A DNA stretch of 64,000 nucleotides from Romeriopsis sp046049545. Lineage in GTDB: Bacteria > Cyanobacteriota > Cyanobacteriia > Leptolyngbyales > Leptolyngbyaceae. The translations under genes were made by a program, and so were the position numbers. Below are positions 1 to 8,779 of the stretch, one piece after another (position 1 is the first letter of the stretch; each line of letters opens with the position of its first letter). The stretch is taken from NCBI GenBank assembly GCA_046049545.1, contig JBJORF010000002.1:30554-94553 (forward strand), read 5' to 3'. The notes beneath the pieces are model-generated. The model worked only from the letters and a program-made list of their open reading frames with translations, did not search any database and was not told the origin of the DNA.

Positions 1-1391
1 TCGAGAATCGCGTAGATCACCTCGGCCACTTGGGCCGTTTCCCCCTGTTTATAGAGCGTCCAGGGGGCTTGCTCGTCGATGAACCGATTGCCTGATCGGG
101 TCAGCGCGATGATCGCTTCGCAGGCTTCGTGAAAAGCCAGCGCTTGGTAGGCGGCATCGACTTTGGCAGCGAGGGCGGTGCCTTCCGCTTTGAGCGGATG
201 GGCCGCCGCGATCGCGCTGCCCTCGACATCTGGCACCTGCGGCCCGAAATATTTCAAACTCATCTTCAGCGTCCGATTCAGCAAATTGCCGAGGTCATTC
301 GCTAAGTCCGCGTTGAGCATATTCACAAACCGCAGTTCCTCAAAGTTGCCATCCTGACCGAACTTGATTTCCTTCAGGAAGTAGTACCGGAAGGCATCCA
401 CGCCGTAGCGATCGAGCAGGTAGGCAGGTTTGATGTTTTGGCTGCTTTTGCCCATTTTTTCGCCCGTTTTGGTGACGAGGAAACCATGGGCAAACACCCG
501 TTGGGGCAAGGGTAACCCCGCCGACATCAACATCGCGGGCCAATAGATCGCGTGGAATCGCAAAATATCCTTGCCAATGATGTGGGTGTGGGTCGGCCAC
601 CAGGTTTGGGCCTGGTCCAAGGTGGCACTTTGATCGGCGGGGATCGATCCGGTAATGTAGGCCAATAGCGCATCGAACCACACATAAATCACATGATTCG
701 GATCCGTGGGCACCGGAAAGCCCCAATCAAAATTCACCCGCGAGATCGAGAAGTCGCGTAGCCCTTGCTTAACGAAGCTCAGGACTTCGTTGCGACGATT
801 CTCCGGTTGGATAAAGTCGGGTTGCTCGGCGTAGAGCTTGAGCAAGGCCGGTTCATATTTGGACAGTCGGAAGAAGTAGTTTTCTTCATCGCGCCATTCG
901 ACTTCGCGTTGGGTGTGGATCGGGCAGCGATTGCCTTCGAGCAATTCTTTTTCGTCTTTAAATTCCTCACAGGCGACACAGTAGTAGCCTTGCTGACGAC
1001 TGAGATAGATGTCATCGTTGGCCCAAACCCGCTGAAAAAATTCTTGGACGATCGCGTGATGGCGATCGCTGGTGGTGCGGATAAAGGCGTTGTGGGTGAT
1101 GCCCAGCTCCTCCCAGAGGGCTTTGAAGCACTCGACGATCAGGTCGCAATGTTCCTGGGGTGTACGATTCAAGCCTGCCGCTGTGCGTTCAATTTTTTGA
1201 CCATGTTCGTCACTGCCCGTGATGAATTGGACAGGGTGGCCCTGGAGACGCTGCCAGCGGGCGATCGCATCGGCGGCAACAGTGGGATAGGCGCTGCCGA
1301 GATGGGGCACGTCATTGACGTAGTAAATTGGCGTGGTAATCGCAAAATTGGCGACGGAATTGGACGATGATGAATTAAAAGATAATGACAT
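1..1391 (-). CDS. metG: Methionine--tRNA ligase (3' end cut by window edge)
   Basis: Class I aminoacyl-tRNA synthetase that charges tRNA-Met in the cytoplasm. Translating the minus strand from the ATG at 1391 gives an open frame to the window edge (about 463 residues seen). The HIGH-type motif reads HLGS at residues 30-33, and KMGKS follows near residue 310 (KMSKS loop). A zinc knuckle starts with C-x2-C near residue 138 and ends with C-P-I-H about 20 residues later. Family members are about 510-530 residues, so only the C-terminal anticodon-binding part is missing. It lies 97 bases downstream of the GGDEF gene on the same strand. Identification is secure. Confidence 0.96.
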   Translation of the reverse strand, partial: MSLSFNSSSSNSVANFAITTPIYYVNDVPHLGSAYPTVAADAIARWQRLQGHPVQFITGSDEHGQKIERTAAGLNRTPQEHCDLIVECFKALWEELGITHNAFIRTTSDRHHAIVQEFFQRVWANDDIYLSRQQGYYCVACEEFKDEKELLEGNRCPIHTQREVEWRDEENYFFRLSKYEPALLKLYAEQPDFIQPENRRNEVLSFVKQGLRDFSISRVNFDWGFPVPTDPNHVIYVWFDALLAYITGSIPADQSATLDQAQTWWPTHTHIIGKDILRFHAIYWPAMLMSAGLPLPQRVFAHGFLVTKTGEKMGKSSQNIKPAYLLDRYGVDAFRYYFLKEIKFGQDGNFEELRFVNMLNADLANDLGNLLNRTLKMSLKYFGPQVPDVEGSAIAAAHPLKAEGTALAAKVDAAYQALAFHEACEAIIALTRSGNRFIDEQAPWTLYKQGETAQVAEVIYAIL

Positions 1392-1488
1392 GGCAAACGG
1401 ATGAATGGGCGCGACGGTCACGCTAGCAGCAGCTATGCGCTAGCAGGATTATTGTGCGTCAGAATCGCGTGACATTTTTGCGTCACTT

Positions 1489-3792
1489 TCATTTTAGGGG
1501 ATCGGTCGAATTGCCAGTCGAAGTAAACCTTAAGGTTTTGGCGCGGGCGATCGTGTACTGATTTTTACCGCTGTTTTTGGAGCGGTACATGGCGGTGTCG
1601 GCGACTTCGATCAATTGGCCGATCGTCGCGGCGTTCTGGGGATAGAGGCCGATGCCGATGCTGGTGGTGACATGGATCGCATTGCCCTCGATCGTGAATT
1701 CTTCGGCCAGGGTGGTGAGAATCTTCTGGGCGACGCGACGGGCGATCAGGGGGCCGGGGACATTCGGTAGCACCACGACAAATTCATCGCCGCCGAGCCG
1801 CGCCACGGTATCACTGCCCGCGCGCAGACAGGCTTGGAGCCGCTGGGCGACGGCTTGCAGCAGCAGATCGCCGATGCCATGGCCGAGGGTGTCGTTGACC
1901 GCTTTGAAGCCATCCAAATCGAGGAACAGTAGGGCAACTTGGTGGTGCGGGTGATTGGCGACGGTGGCGGCATCGATCGCCTGTTGCAGGCATTCCATGA
2001 ACAGCTTGCGATTGGGCAAACCGGTCAGCGCATCGTGGTTGGCGAGGTAGCTGAGTTCGCTGTTGTCGAGGGAGAGCTGGTCGCGGGCGCGTTTGAGTTC
2101 TTCTTCGAGGGTTTTGCGTTCGGTGATGTCATGGATCACGCCGACAAGGAACTGGTTGCCCGCCCGATCGCGGTGCAGCGATCGCTTAGTGGCAATGTGA
2201 AAATGCTGCCCCTTCAGATTGACGAATTCCTCTTCAATTTCCTGCGGTTCCTGCCGCCCAAACACCCACTCGTCTTGATTCCGGAGCCACTGCGCCTGGG
2301 CCGCCGGAAAGACGTGATGGACAGTTTGGCCGAGCAGATCGGCGATCGGTGTGCCAATTAAGTCGGCATAGGCTTGATTGAGGACGATCCAACGCTGTTG
2401 GCGGTCTTTGACAAACACGGGATCAGGAATCGAGTCGATCACCTGGGCCAGAAATTCCTTCGATCGGTTCAGTTCTTGCTCCGTATGGGCGATGTAATTG
2501 GCCACAACAAAGGCCGCGCCGACCAAACCCAGGAGCGGCGGCAAGACGGGCACAATCCACCCAGCCAGAAATGCCCCATAGGCCAAGCCGATCACCCCGA
2601 TCGACGCCAAGCTAATCAACAGCGACGACTTCTGCGGCGATCGCAGCCGCCAACTGCTGTAGGTGCCCCAATAGGAGGCGACCCAGATCCAGAGCCATTC
2701 GACGGGTTCGGGCAGGGTTTGGAAAATGCCTTGGCCCGTGGTGGCGGCGCGGATCAGTTGGCTGATCAGATGGGCGTGGATCTCGACCCCACTCATCAGG
2801 GCGGGGCTGTCGGAGTTGTGGCTGAAGGGCGTGGCGAAGGTGTCTTTAAGGCTGTCGGCGCTGGAGCCAATCAAGACGATCCGATCGCGCAGCGCTGTCG
2901 GCGGCAGTTCGCCGCGCAGCACCTGAGTGGCCGAAAATTCCCGAAATTGCGGGGAGGCCCCGCGATAGTTGGTCAAAATCTGATAGCCGCCGACATTCGC
3001 TTGGGTATAGAGGCCATCGTCGGCCCGCTGGAGGGCAGGGAGCCGCGCTTTGCCGAGTTGGAGGACGGGGGGACGATGATTGCCGGGGGCGGCTTGGGGG
3101 ATGATTTGATGCTTGGCTTTGAGGTAATGCTGGGCAATTTTTAGGCCGAAGCTTTCGTAGAGATGGTGGCGCTCCGGGCTGGCGGGATCGGGCTGCACGG
3201 TCACGGTCCAATACAGGAGCGATCGGCGCACCCGCTGATCCACATCGAGGACAACATTATTAAAGCCTATTTGCTGTTTGGCGCTGAGAATCGCCGGGGC
3301 CCCGACTTGGATTGCATCGGCCAGTTGCGGTACGGTGCGGGCCTTGCCCTTCGGCGGCGCGAGGAGGGTAATGCCGAAAATGTTATCCTGAGCTTGAAAA
3401 ATTCGGTTAATCGCGGGGCTGCCGTTGGCACTCTGGAGGTCACGATAAAAGTCGAGGCCGATGCTATGGGGCTGCTGCTGCTGGATTTGGGTCAGCAGTT
3501 CAGTGAGCTTGGTATCGCTCAGGGGCCATTGATTGAGGGTCTTGATGTCCGCTTCGGTGATGTTGATGATCACAATCTGCTCGTCCGGCGGCAAAGCGGG
3601 CCGATTGCGAAACCCTTGGTCAACAATCGCCAATTCCAAAGGCTGCAAGATCCCCAGGCTCCGCAGGCCGATCACACTCAAGGCCACTCCACTGGCGGTC
3701 AAGCACACACGACTCCGGTTCCAAAGCGATTGAAAACGCTGTTGGAGAGGCGCTGGAGGCAGCAATTGCCGTTGACGAGGAACTGGGAACAT
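1489..3792 (-). CDS. CHASE2-PAS-GGDEF membrane diguanylate cyclase
   Basis: Membrane sensor predicted to make cyclic di-GMP. Order in the 767 residues: an N-terminal hydrophobic anchor (about 30-55), an extracytoplasmic CHASE2 domain to about 345, membrane segments to about 440 (CHASE2 is usually followed by three), a PAS domain (about 455-570, with the usual IPDPVFVKD opening), a short coiled linker, and a GGDEF domain. The catalytic loop is an intact GGDEF preceded by RL. The inhibitory I-site (R-x-x-D placed ahead of the active loop) is not in register: the residues read A-G-S-D, with an arginine one position too far. Feedback inhibition may therefore be absent. No EAL domain follows. The stimulus is unknown. 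Confidence 0.9.
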   Translation of the reverse strand: MFPVPRQRQLLPPAPLQQRFQSLWNRSRVCLTASGVALSVIGLRSLGILQPLELAIVDQGFRNRPALPPDEQIVIINITEADIKTLNQWPLSDTKLTELLTQIQQQQPHSIGLDFYRDLQSANGSPAINRIFQAQDNIFGITLLAPPKGKARTVPQLADAIQVGAPAILSAKQQIGFNNVVLDVDQRVRRSLLYWTVTVQPDPASPERHHLYESFGLKIAQHYLKAKHQIIPQAAPGNHRPPVLQLGKARLPALQRADDGLYTQANVGGYQILTNYRGASPQFREFSATQVLRGELPPTALRDRIVLIGSSADSLKDTFATPFSHNSDSPALMSGVEIHAHLISQLIRAATTGQGIFQTLPEPVEWLWIWVASYWGTYSSWRLRSPQKSSLLISLASIGVIGLAYGAFLAGWIVPVLPPLLGLVGAAFVVANYIAHTEQELNRSKEFLAQVIDSIPDPVFVKDRQQRWIVLNQAYADLIGTPIADLLGQTVHHVFPAAQAQWLRNQDEWVFGRQEPQEIEEEFVNLKGQHFHIATKRSLHRDRAGNQFLVGVIHDITERKTLEEELKRARDQLSLDNSELSYLANHDALTGLPNRKLFMECLQQAIDAATVANHPHHQVALLFLDLDGFKAVNDTLGHGIGDLLLQAVAQRLQACLRAGSDTVARLGGDEFVVVLPNVPGPLIARRVAQKILTTLAEEFTIEGNAIHVTTSIGIGLYPQNAATIGQLIEVADTAMYRSKNSGKNQYTIARAKTLRFTSTGNSTDPLK

Positions 3793-3853
3793 CAGGGGAA
3801 ACGACTAGTCCTAGGGGGACTATACCTGGTTGCTCGAACTGATCGCAACGGGG

Positions 3854-4843
3854 TTAGCGAGTCTTGGCCGCTATCCACTGAATCACCTGTTGGCCAATTT
3901 GCCGGGGCGCTTCACCGGGGGCGAGGCCCAGCCGATCGGCTTCGCGAATCCCCGTGGGGCTGGTGACATTGACTTCCGTCAGATAGCCGCCGATTACATC
4001 GATGCCGACGAAGTACAGTCCGTCGCGCTTCAGGGCCGGGGCGACCTGGGCGCAGATCTGCCGATCACGATCGGTCAGCGGTGCGGCTTCAGCCCGTCCA
4101 CCGACGGCCATATTGCCGCGAAAATCTTCGCCCGTGGGGACGCGATTCACGGTGCCGATCGGTTCCCCGTCTAGCAGAATAATCCGCTTATCGCCCAACT
4201 TCGCATCGGGCAGGTAGGTCTGGGCCATGATCGGCACCGTGCCTTGCTGGGTGCTGATTTCGACCAGGGAATTGAAATTGCGATCGCCGGGTTCCAGGAA
4301 CAGGATGCCTTCGCCGGCTTTCCCGCCAAGGGGCTTCAAGACAGCGGCGCCCTGCTGAGCAAGAAATTCCCGCAGCACCCGTTTATCTTGACTGACGATC
4401 GTCTTGGGGATCGCCTCGGCAAATTGTAGGGCATACATCTTCTCGTTAGCCGCGCGAATGCCCTGGGGCCGATTCAGCACCAGGGTCTTGGCCGGGTCGA
4501 TGTAGTCGAGGATGTAGGTGGTGTAGAGGTAAGCCGTATTCACCGGGGGATCAACCCGCATGAACAGTGCCTGCATCTGCTCCAACGGCTGATGCGAGGC
4601 TTCCCCGAGGCTATACCAAGGCTGCGGCGCGACCCAATGGCCATGCTCCAGTGTGACCGGATGGATCGTCACGGGCTGGAGCGTCCCCCAAGCCTTGCCG
4701 TCAATCACGCTGAGCTGCTGGTACTGGGCAATCCAAACTTGATGTCCCAGCACCGAGGCCGCTTCCATCATGGCGACGCTGGAATCGTGGGTGGGATCAA
4801 GTTTGGCGATCGGATCGATGATAAAGGCAATGTTCACGCCCAT
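3854..4843 (-). CDS. gshB: Glutathione synthetase
   Basis: ATP-grasp enzyme joining glycine to gamma-glutamylcysteine, the last step of glutathione synthesis. The 329 residues match the bacterial GshB length (about 315-330). The N-terminus reads AFIIDPI, followed later by the ATP-grasp lysine loop (VLKPLGGKAGEGI) and the closing EVNVTSPTG metal-binding segment. The AGGAG before the gene sits only 3 bases from the ATG at 4843 but 9 bases from an in-frame GTG at 4837. Translation may therefore start at 4837, which also fits GshB N-termini better. It lies 6 bases after grxC, so the two form a glutathione operon. Confidence 0.95.
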   Translation of the reverse strand: MGVNIAFIIDPIAKLDPTHDSSVAMMEAASVLGHQVWIAQYQQLSVIDGKAWGTLQPVTIHPVTLEHGHWVAPQPWYSLGEASHQPLEQMQALFMRVDPPVNTAYLYTTYILDYIDPAKTLVLNRPQGIRAANEKMYALQFAEAIPKTIVSQDKRVLREFLAQQGAAVLKPLGGKAGEGILFLEPGDRNFNSLVEISTQQGTVPIMAQTYLPDAKLGDKRIILLDGEPIGTVNRVPTGEDFRGNMAVGGRAEAAPLTDRDRQICAQVAPALKRDGLYFVGIDVIGGYLTEVNVTSPTGIREADRLGLAPGEAPRQIGQQVIQWIAAKTR

Positions 4844-4849
4844 CGGCTC

Positions 4850-5110
4850 CTAGCTTGCGAGTAGCGGATCAAGACCGCCCTGGGCATCCAAGGCATGGAT
4901 GTCATCGCAGCCGCCAATGTGCTGATCATTGATGAAAATTTGGGGCACCGATCGCTTGCCGCCCGTGCGCTCTGCCATCTTGTCCCGGCCCGGTTCGTCC
5001 CCATCCAGGGAATATTCAGTGAAAGTAACGCCTTTGCTGTTCAGCAGCTTTTTAGCGCGGATACAGTAGGGGCAAGTGCTCCAGGTATAGATCTCAACGG
5101 TCGCAGCCAT
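4850..5110 (-). CDS. grxC: Glutaredoxin 3 (GrxC type)
   Basis: Small dithiol glutaredoxin of 86 residues that reduces disulfides using glutathione. The redox site CPYC is at about residues 13-16. The glutathione-binding signature follows: the TGGKRSVPQIF stretch (cis-proline) and then the GGCDD turn. The N-terminus is MAATVEIYTWST. It is first in an operon with gshB, 6 bases apart, coupling the thiol carrier to the synthesis of its substrate. The upstream region 5111-5299 is shared with the divergent L,D-transpeptidase gene. Confidence 0.95.
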   Translation of the reverse strand: MAATVEIYTWSTCPYCIRAKKLLNSKGVTFTEYSLDGDEPGRDKMAERTGGKRSVPQIFINDQHIGGCDDIHALDAQGGLDPLLAS

Positions 5111-5325
5111 AGGTATGGGGTTAAATTTAGAACAAGACTCATTGTAAGGGCTTTAAAGTCTCCATGAATCCCGATTCGGCGTGAAGGCCTGGTATTTAGA
5201 ATAGAAAATAGGGCATAACAGGTTGCACTGAGATATTGTGCGGTGCTGGAAACCCGGTTGAAAAGTTGTCCGTCTTAGGCCGAGTCTGGCCGACGATGAT
5301 TGACCAGTCGCAGTGAACGGTTGTT

Positions 5326-5361
5326 TTTCTCAAATCGTTGTATTTTCTCAAATCGTTGTAT
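5326..5361. repeat. Exact 18-base tandem duplication
   Basis: Two identical adjacent copies of TTTCTCAAATCGTTGTAT (5326-5343 and 5344-5361) lie just before the preferred start of the L,D-transpeptidase gene. If the longer frame from 5300 were translated, the repeat would duplicate six residues ahead of the signal peptide. It looks like a leader-region duplication and supports the later start at 5375. Confidence 0.85.
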
Positions 5362-5374
5362 CTTGCTAAATCCT

Positions 5375-6055
5375 ATGCGTCTTCCGAGTTATGTTCGCCC
5401 GCTATCCACATTGCTGATTGGTGGCTGTTGGGGGGTGGTACTGTCCCCGTCGGCGATCGCGCAAACTGCTGCTGCACCGCTGCCCGCCGCGCCCTTACCC
5501 GCCGTTGTTCCAGCGAATTCCGTTCCACCCAGCGCACCCCTGAGTAGCGCTCCGGGGAACATCGTGGCCCCGATCGTGCCGACGCTGCCCCCGGTTGTCC
5601 CACCGACGGCGGCCCCACCCGCCGTTTTGCCCCCCACGGCAGCCGCCAAAGCGGCCCCCAAAGCCGATGTCCTGCGACTGTTGCTGAAGCGTGGTGAGCG
5701 TCGGGTCTACGTCTACAAAAACGACAAGGTGATGGCGAAATATCCGGTCGCCGTAGGCAAAAAAGGTTGGGAAACCCCGATCGGGAAGTTCACCGTGCTG
5801 ACCATGGAAGAGAATCCCACTTTCAAGAGCTTTAAGACCGGGCGGATTATCCCGCCAGGGCCAGACAATCCGCTGGGCGTACGCTGGATTGGGATCTGGA
5901 CTGATGGTGCGACGCAGTTGGGGTTCCATGGCACCAATGAGCCAGAACTAATTGGCCAAGCGGTTTCCCATGGCTGTATTCGAATGTTGAACAAAGACGT
6001 GGTGAAATTGTACAGCGTTGTCCAAGAAGGCACAGTCGTGGAAGTGGTGCCCTAG
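5375..6055 (+). CDS. L,D-transpeptidase (YkuD domain), exported
   Basis: Periplasmic enzyme of the YkuD family, which makes 3-3 cross-links in peptidoglycan or anchors proteins to it. From the ATG at 5375 the 226-residue product begins with a signal peptide ending near AIAQ. A proline/alanine-rich linker follows (about residues 32-95), then the YkuD domain. The catalytic signature is complete: H-G-T-N-E-P and then S-H-G-C-I-R-M with the nucleophilic cysteine. The frame opens at 5300, but the extra 25 residues contain a tandem repeat and would bury the signal peptide. It is divergent from grxC-gshB and convergent with the LCP gene. Confidence 0.9.
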   Translation: MRLPSYVRPLSTLLIGGCWGVVLSPSAIAQTAAAPLPAAPLPAVVPANSVPPSAPLSSAPGNIVAPIVPTLPPVVPPTAAPPAVLPPTAAAKAAPKADVLRLLLKRGERRVYVYKNDKVMAKYPVAVGKKGWETPIGKFTVLTMEENPTFKSFKTGRIIPPGPDNPLGVRWIGIWTDGATQLGFHGTNEPELIGQAVSHGCIRMLNKDVVKLYSVVQEGTVVEVVP

Positions 6056-6097
6056 GGGATCAAGCGCCCAGATGGCGATCACGGCCGTTCCCGGCTC

Positions 6098-7414
6098 CTA
6101 CGGTTGCCCGATCGCCAACCCCTGCCAATCGTTCCCTACCCGAATCGTCAAATCCGAATCCAAATCCCCGGTCGATTCAGCGGCAATCTGCGGAATCCGT
6201 AAATCCTGTTGCAACTGCTTCGCGACCTTTAGCTGGCCGCCCTGCACAATCACTTGGCTTGTGGGTTCGGTCTCGCTCCAAGCCGGAATCACAAACACCC
6301 GGTTGTATCCCTGGCGGATCAAGTGATCCGCCAGCTTATTCGCTGCTTCTGGTTCGTTTGCAGCATTCTGAATCGCGATCCGCAGATCCGCTGGGGCGAT
6401 CGCGGCCGTTCCGCTGGTATCCGTCTGCTGAAAATATTCCTGCAAAATCCGATCGCGCCCCGCTGTATCCATCACCCAGTAGCTCGCCCGAAATTCATCT
6501 TGACCACTGAAGCGACCGGGTAGCAGCACCATTTGAAAGTCCTTCTGATCCATCTTGAGGCCAAGATTAATCAGGGCCATCATTTCCTCAAAGGTGAGGT
6601 TGGTGTCGATATATTGCTCCATCGCTTTGATGATGCTGGGAATGCGGGCGATCGTCAGGGGATTGCCGACCTGTTCGCGCATTGCCTTAAGCAAAGCCTG
6701 CTGCCGCTGGACGCGGCCAATGTCCCCAAAGTCATCGTTACGGAACCGGGCAAATTGTTCGGCCTGTTCACCGCTGAGGTGCTGCCAGCCAGCTTTGAGG
6801 TCAATGTTGAGTTTTTGGGTTTTGTCTTCGTACTGCATGTCCTTGGGGACATAGAGCCGCACGCCGCCGAGGTGATTGACCAGTTCACGGAAGGCTTCAG
6901 TGCTGACCCGGACGTAACGATCGATTTCCACGCCGTTCAGTGCGCCGGCGACACTCTCGCGGGCCAGGAGTGGCCCACCGCTAGCATTGGCTTGGTTGAT
7001 TTTAGTGAGGCCAATGCCAGGGACTTCGACTTGGGTATCGCGGGGAATGGAGAGCATCGTGACCCGATTTTCCGTAGGGTCAATTCGCAACAGCAGCATC
7101 GTGTCGCTGCGACCACTGAACATCGCCGCGCGGCCCGTCGCTTCAGGTACGCGATCGATGCCCATAATCAAGACTGTGACGGGGCGAGAGACTTTGTACT
7201 GAAATCCATTTTTGACCAGGCCGCCGAGCAAGCGTTGACCTTCGCGGGGGGAGACTGCGCCGGGAATGGGAATCGTGACCGCAACTAATGCGCCGAGACT
7301 CGCGGCGATTAAGCCGATGCTGCCAACTAAACCCAAGCGTCCCAGCCACTTGCCGACCTGAGATGAGGCGGGACGGAGACGTGCCGATGGAACTGGCTTC
7401 GATTCATCGGCCAT
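6098..7414 (-). CDS. LytR-CpsA-Psr (LCP) family glycan ligase with LytR_C domain
   Basis: Membrane-anchored LCP protein of 438 residues, a family that transfers polyisoprenoid-linked glycans to peptidoglycan. After a short cytoplasmic tail there is one transmembrane helix (about residues 25-50). The LCP domain (about 75-235) shows the conserved pyrophosphate-binding residues: GRSDTMLL, SIPRDT and FARFRNDDFGDIGRVQRQQ. The C-terminal third matches LytR_C. I chose the ATG at 7414 rather than the frame opening at 7459 because a GAGGA precedes it. Neighbouring manC and the L,D-transpeptidase suggest an envelope-building locus. The glycan it handles is unknown. Confidence 0.88.
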   Translation of the reverse strand: MADESKPVPSARLRPASSQVGKWLGRLGLVGSIGLIAASLGALVAVTIPIPGAVSPREGQRLLGGLVKNGFQYKVSRPVTVLIMGIDRVPEATGRAAMFSGRSDTMLLLRIDPTENRVTMLSIPRDTQVEVPGIGLTKINQANASGGPLLARESVAGALNGVEIDRYVRVSTEAFRELVNHLGGVRLYVPKDMQYEDKTQKLNIDLKAGWQHLSGEQAEQFARFRNDDFGDIGRVQRQQALLKAMREQVGNPLTIARIPSIIKAMEQYIDTNLTFEEMMALINLGLKMDQKDFQMVLLPGRFSGQDEFRASYWVMDTAGRDRILQEYFQQTDTSGTAAIAPADLRIAIQNAANEPEAANKLADHLIRQGYNRVFVIPAWSETEPTSQVIVQGGQLKVAKQLQQDLRIPQIAAESTGDLDSDLTIRVGNDWQGLAIGQP

Positions 7415-7714
7415 GGGGTTCAACTGATCCTCACTACGAACGCGCTCCCAACTCCTCACAGATTCTCACCCTCATCGCTGATTGATCAAGTGGATGTGCC
7501 GATCCCGGTGCCTGGGCCTTCATCATGGTAAATCCCCCCGGTCACCGCGATCGGCAATTCTGGCGGAAATTCATTGGCCCCGGCGCAAATCCTACCTGAG
7601 TTCTCCACGATCGCGCGTCCAGGTTCCGGAAATAATTTTGCCGGGGTTTCGGAGGTGTTGCGTATAAAATGATTCAGTACTTCACTAAAAATTAGGCATT
7701 GCCCCCAATCGACG

Positions 7715-8779
7715 ATGGCTCAACCGACTTTGATTCCTGTGATTCTGGCTGGCGGTAAAGGTGAGCGGTTTTGGCCACTGAGCCGCCGCGCCCGCCCGAA
7801 GCAGTTCCTTTGCCTGGATGGGGGCGATCGCAGTTTGCTGCAAGCAACGGCCGATCGGTTACTCGACACCGCTGGCGGCTGGGAGAATCTCTGGGTCGTG
7901 ACGGCTTCGCACCTGGAATCCGGAATGCGCGAACAGTTGCCGGCAATGCCCGCCGCGAATTTGCTGGTCGAACCCGAGGGCCGCGATACTGCTCCGGCAG
8001 TGGCTTGGAGCGCGATCGAAGTGGCCAAGCGCTACGGCGAAGATGCGATCGTCGGATTTTTCCCGGCGGATCACTGGATTGCGGACTTAGACATTTTCCA
8101 GGGGACACTGGCGGCAGCAGCAGCCATGGCGGCGGAATCCGATGTGATTGTCACCCTCGGAATTGCGCCCGCCTACGCTTCCACGGGCTACGGGTACATT
8201 GAGCAGGGCGAAGGCTGCGGTGAATACAATGGCTTCCCGGCCTATCGGGTGAATCGCTTTACCGAGAAGCCCGATCTTCAGACCGCCCAGGAATTTGTCG
8301 CGAGCGGGCGGTTTAGCTGGAACGGCGGCATGTTTGTGTTTAAGGCATCGACGGTGCTGCGGGAATTGGCCCAGCATACGCCGGAACTCTTGGAACCCCT
8401 GCAAGCCAAGGGAGTCGCGGCCTACGGCGAAGTGCCGAAAATCAGCATTGACTACGCCCTGATGGAAAAAACCACCAAAGCCGTGGTGATGCCCGTGAAA
8501 TTTGGCTGGGATGACTTGGGGGACTGGGGGGCAATCGATCGGCTCAACCGCTCCGATGCCCCGAACGTCGAACTGGCCCAGCATGTGGGCCTCGACACTC
8601 AAGGCGCATTGCTCTACTCCACCAGTGAAGATGACCTGATCGTAACGATCGGCATGGATGATGCGGTGATCGTCCGCGACGGCAACGTCACGCTGGTTGC
8701 CCGCAAAGACCGCACCCAGGACATCAAAGCGGTGTTGAAGCAGTTGCAGGAATTGCCGCAGTACCGGGATCTGCTGTAG
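7715..8779 (+). CDS. manC: Mannose-1-phosphate guanylyltransferase
   Basis: Makes GDP-mannose from mannose-1-phosphate and GTP, feeding polysaccharide and glycoprotein synthesis. The nucleotidyltransferase signature LAGGKGERFWPLSR is at the N-terminus and PKQF follows. Further on are FFPADHWI (metal-binding Asp) and an EKP motif. At 354 residues it is the short single-domain form, without the C-terminal isomerase of bifunctional ManC/AlgA proteins. It is divergent from the LCP gene (the 7415-7714 gap carries both promoters). Its 3' end overlaps the convergent YheT-like gene by 56 bases. Confidence 0.93.
   Translation: MAQPTLIPVILAGGKGERFWPLSRRARPKQFLCLDGGDRSLLQATADRLLDTAGGWENLWVVTASHLESGMREQLPAMPAANLLVEPEGRDTAPAVAWSAIEVAKRYGEDAIVGFFPADHWIADLDIFQGTLAAAAAMAAESDVIVTLGIAPAYASTGYGYIEQGEGCGEYNGFPAYRVNRFTEKPDLQTAQEFVASGRFSWNGGMFVFKASTVLRELAQHTPELLEPLQAKGVAAYGEVPKISIDYALMEKTTKAVVMPVKFGWDDLGDWGAIDRLNRSDAPNVELAQHVGLDTQGALLYSTSEDDLIVTIGMDDAVIVRDGNVTLVARKDRTQDIKAVLKQLQELPQYRDLL

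Noticed and set aside
765..1370. 201-codon open frame on the plus strand
   Set aside because: It lies antisense to metG, whose motifs are unmistakable; the frame results from codon bias.
2374..3144. 256-codon open frame on the plus strand
   Set aside because: Antisense to the CHASE2 part of the GGDEF gene; Gly/Asp/Gln-rich without any domain.
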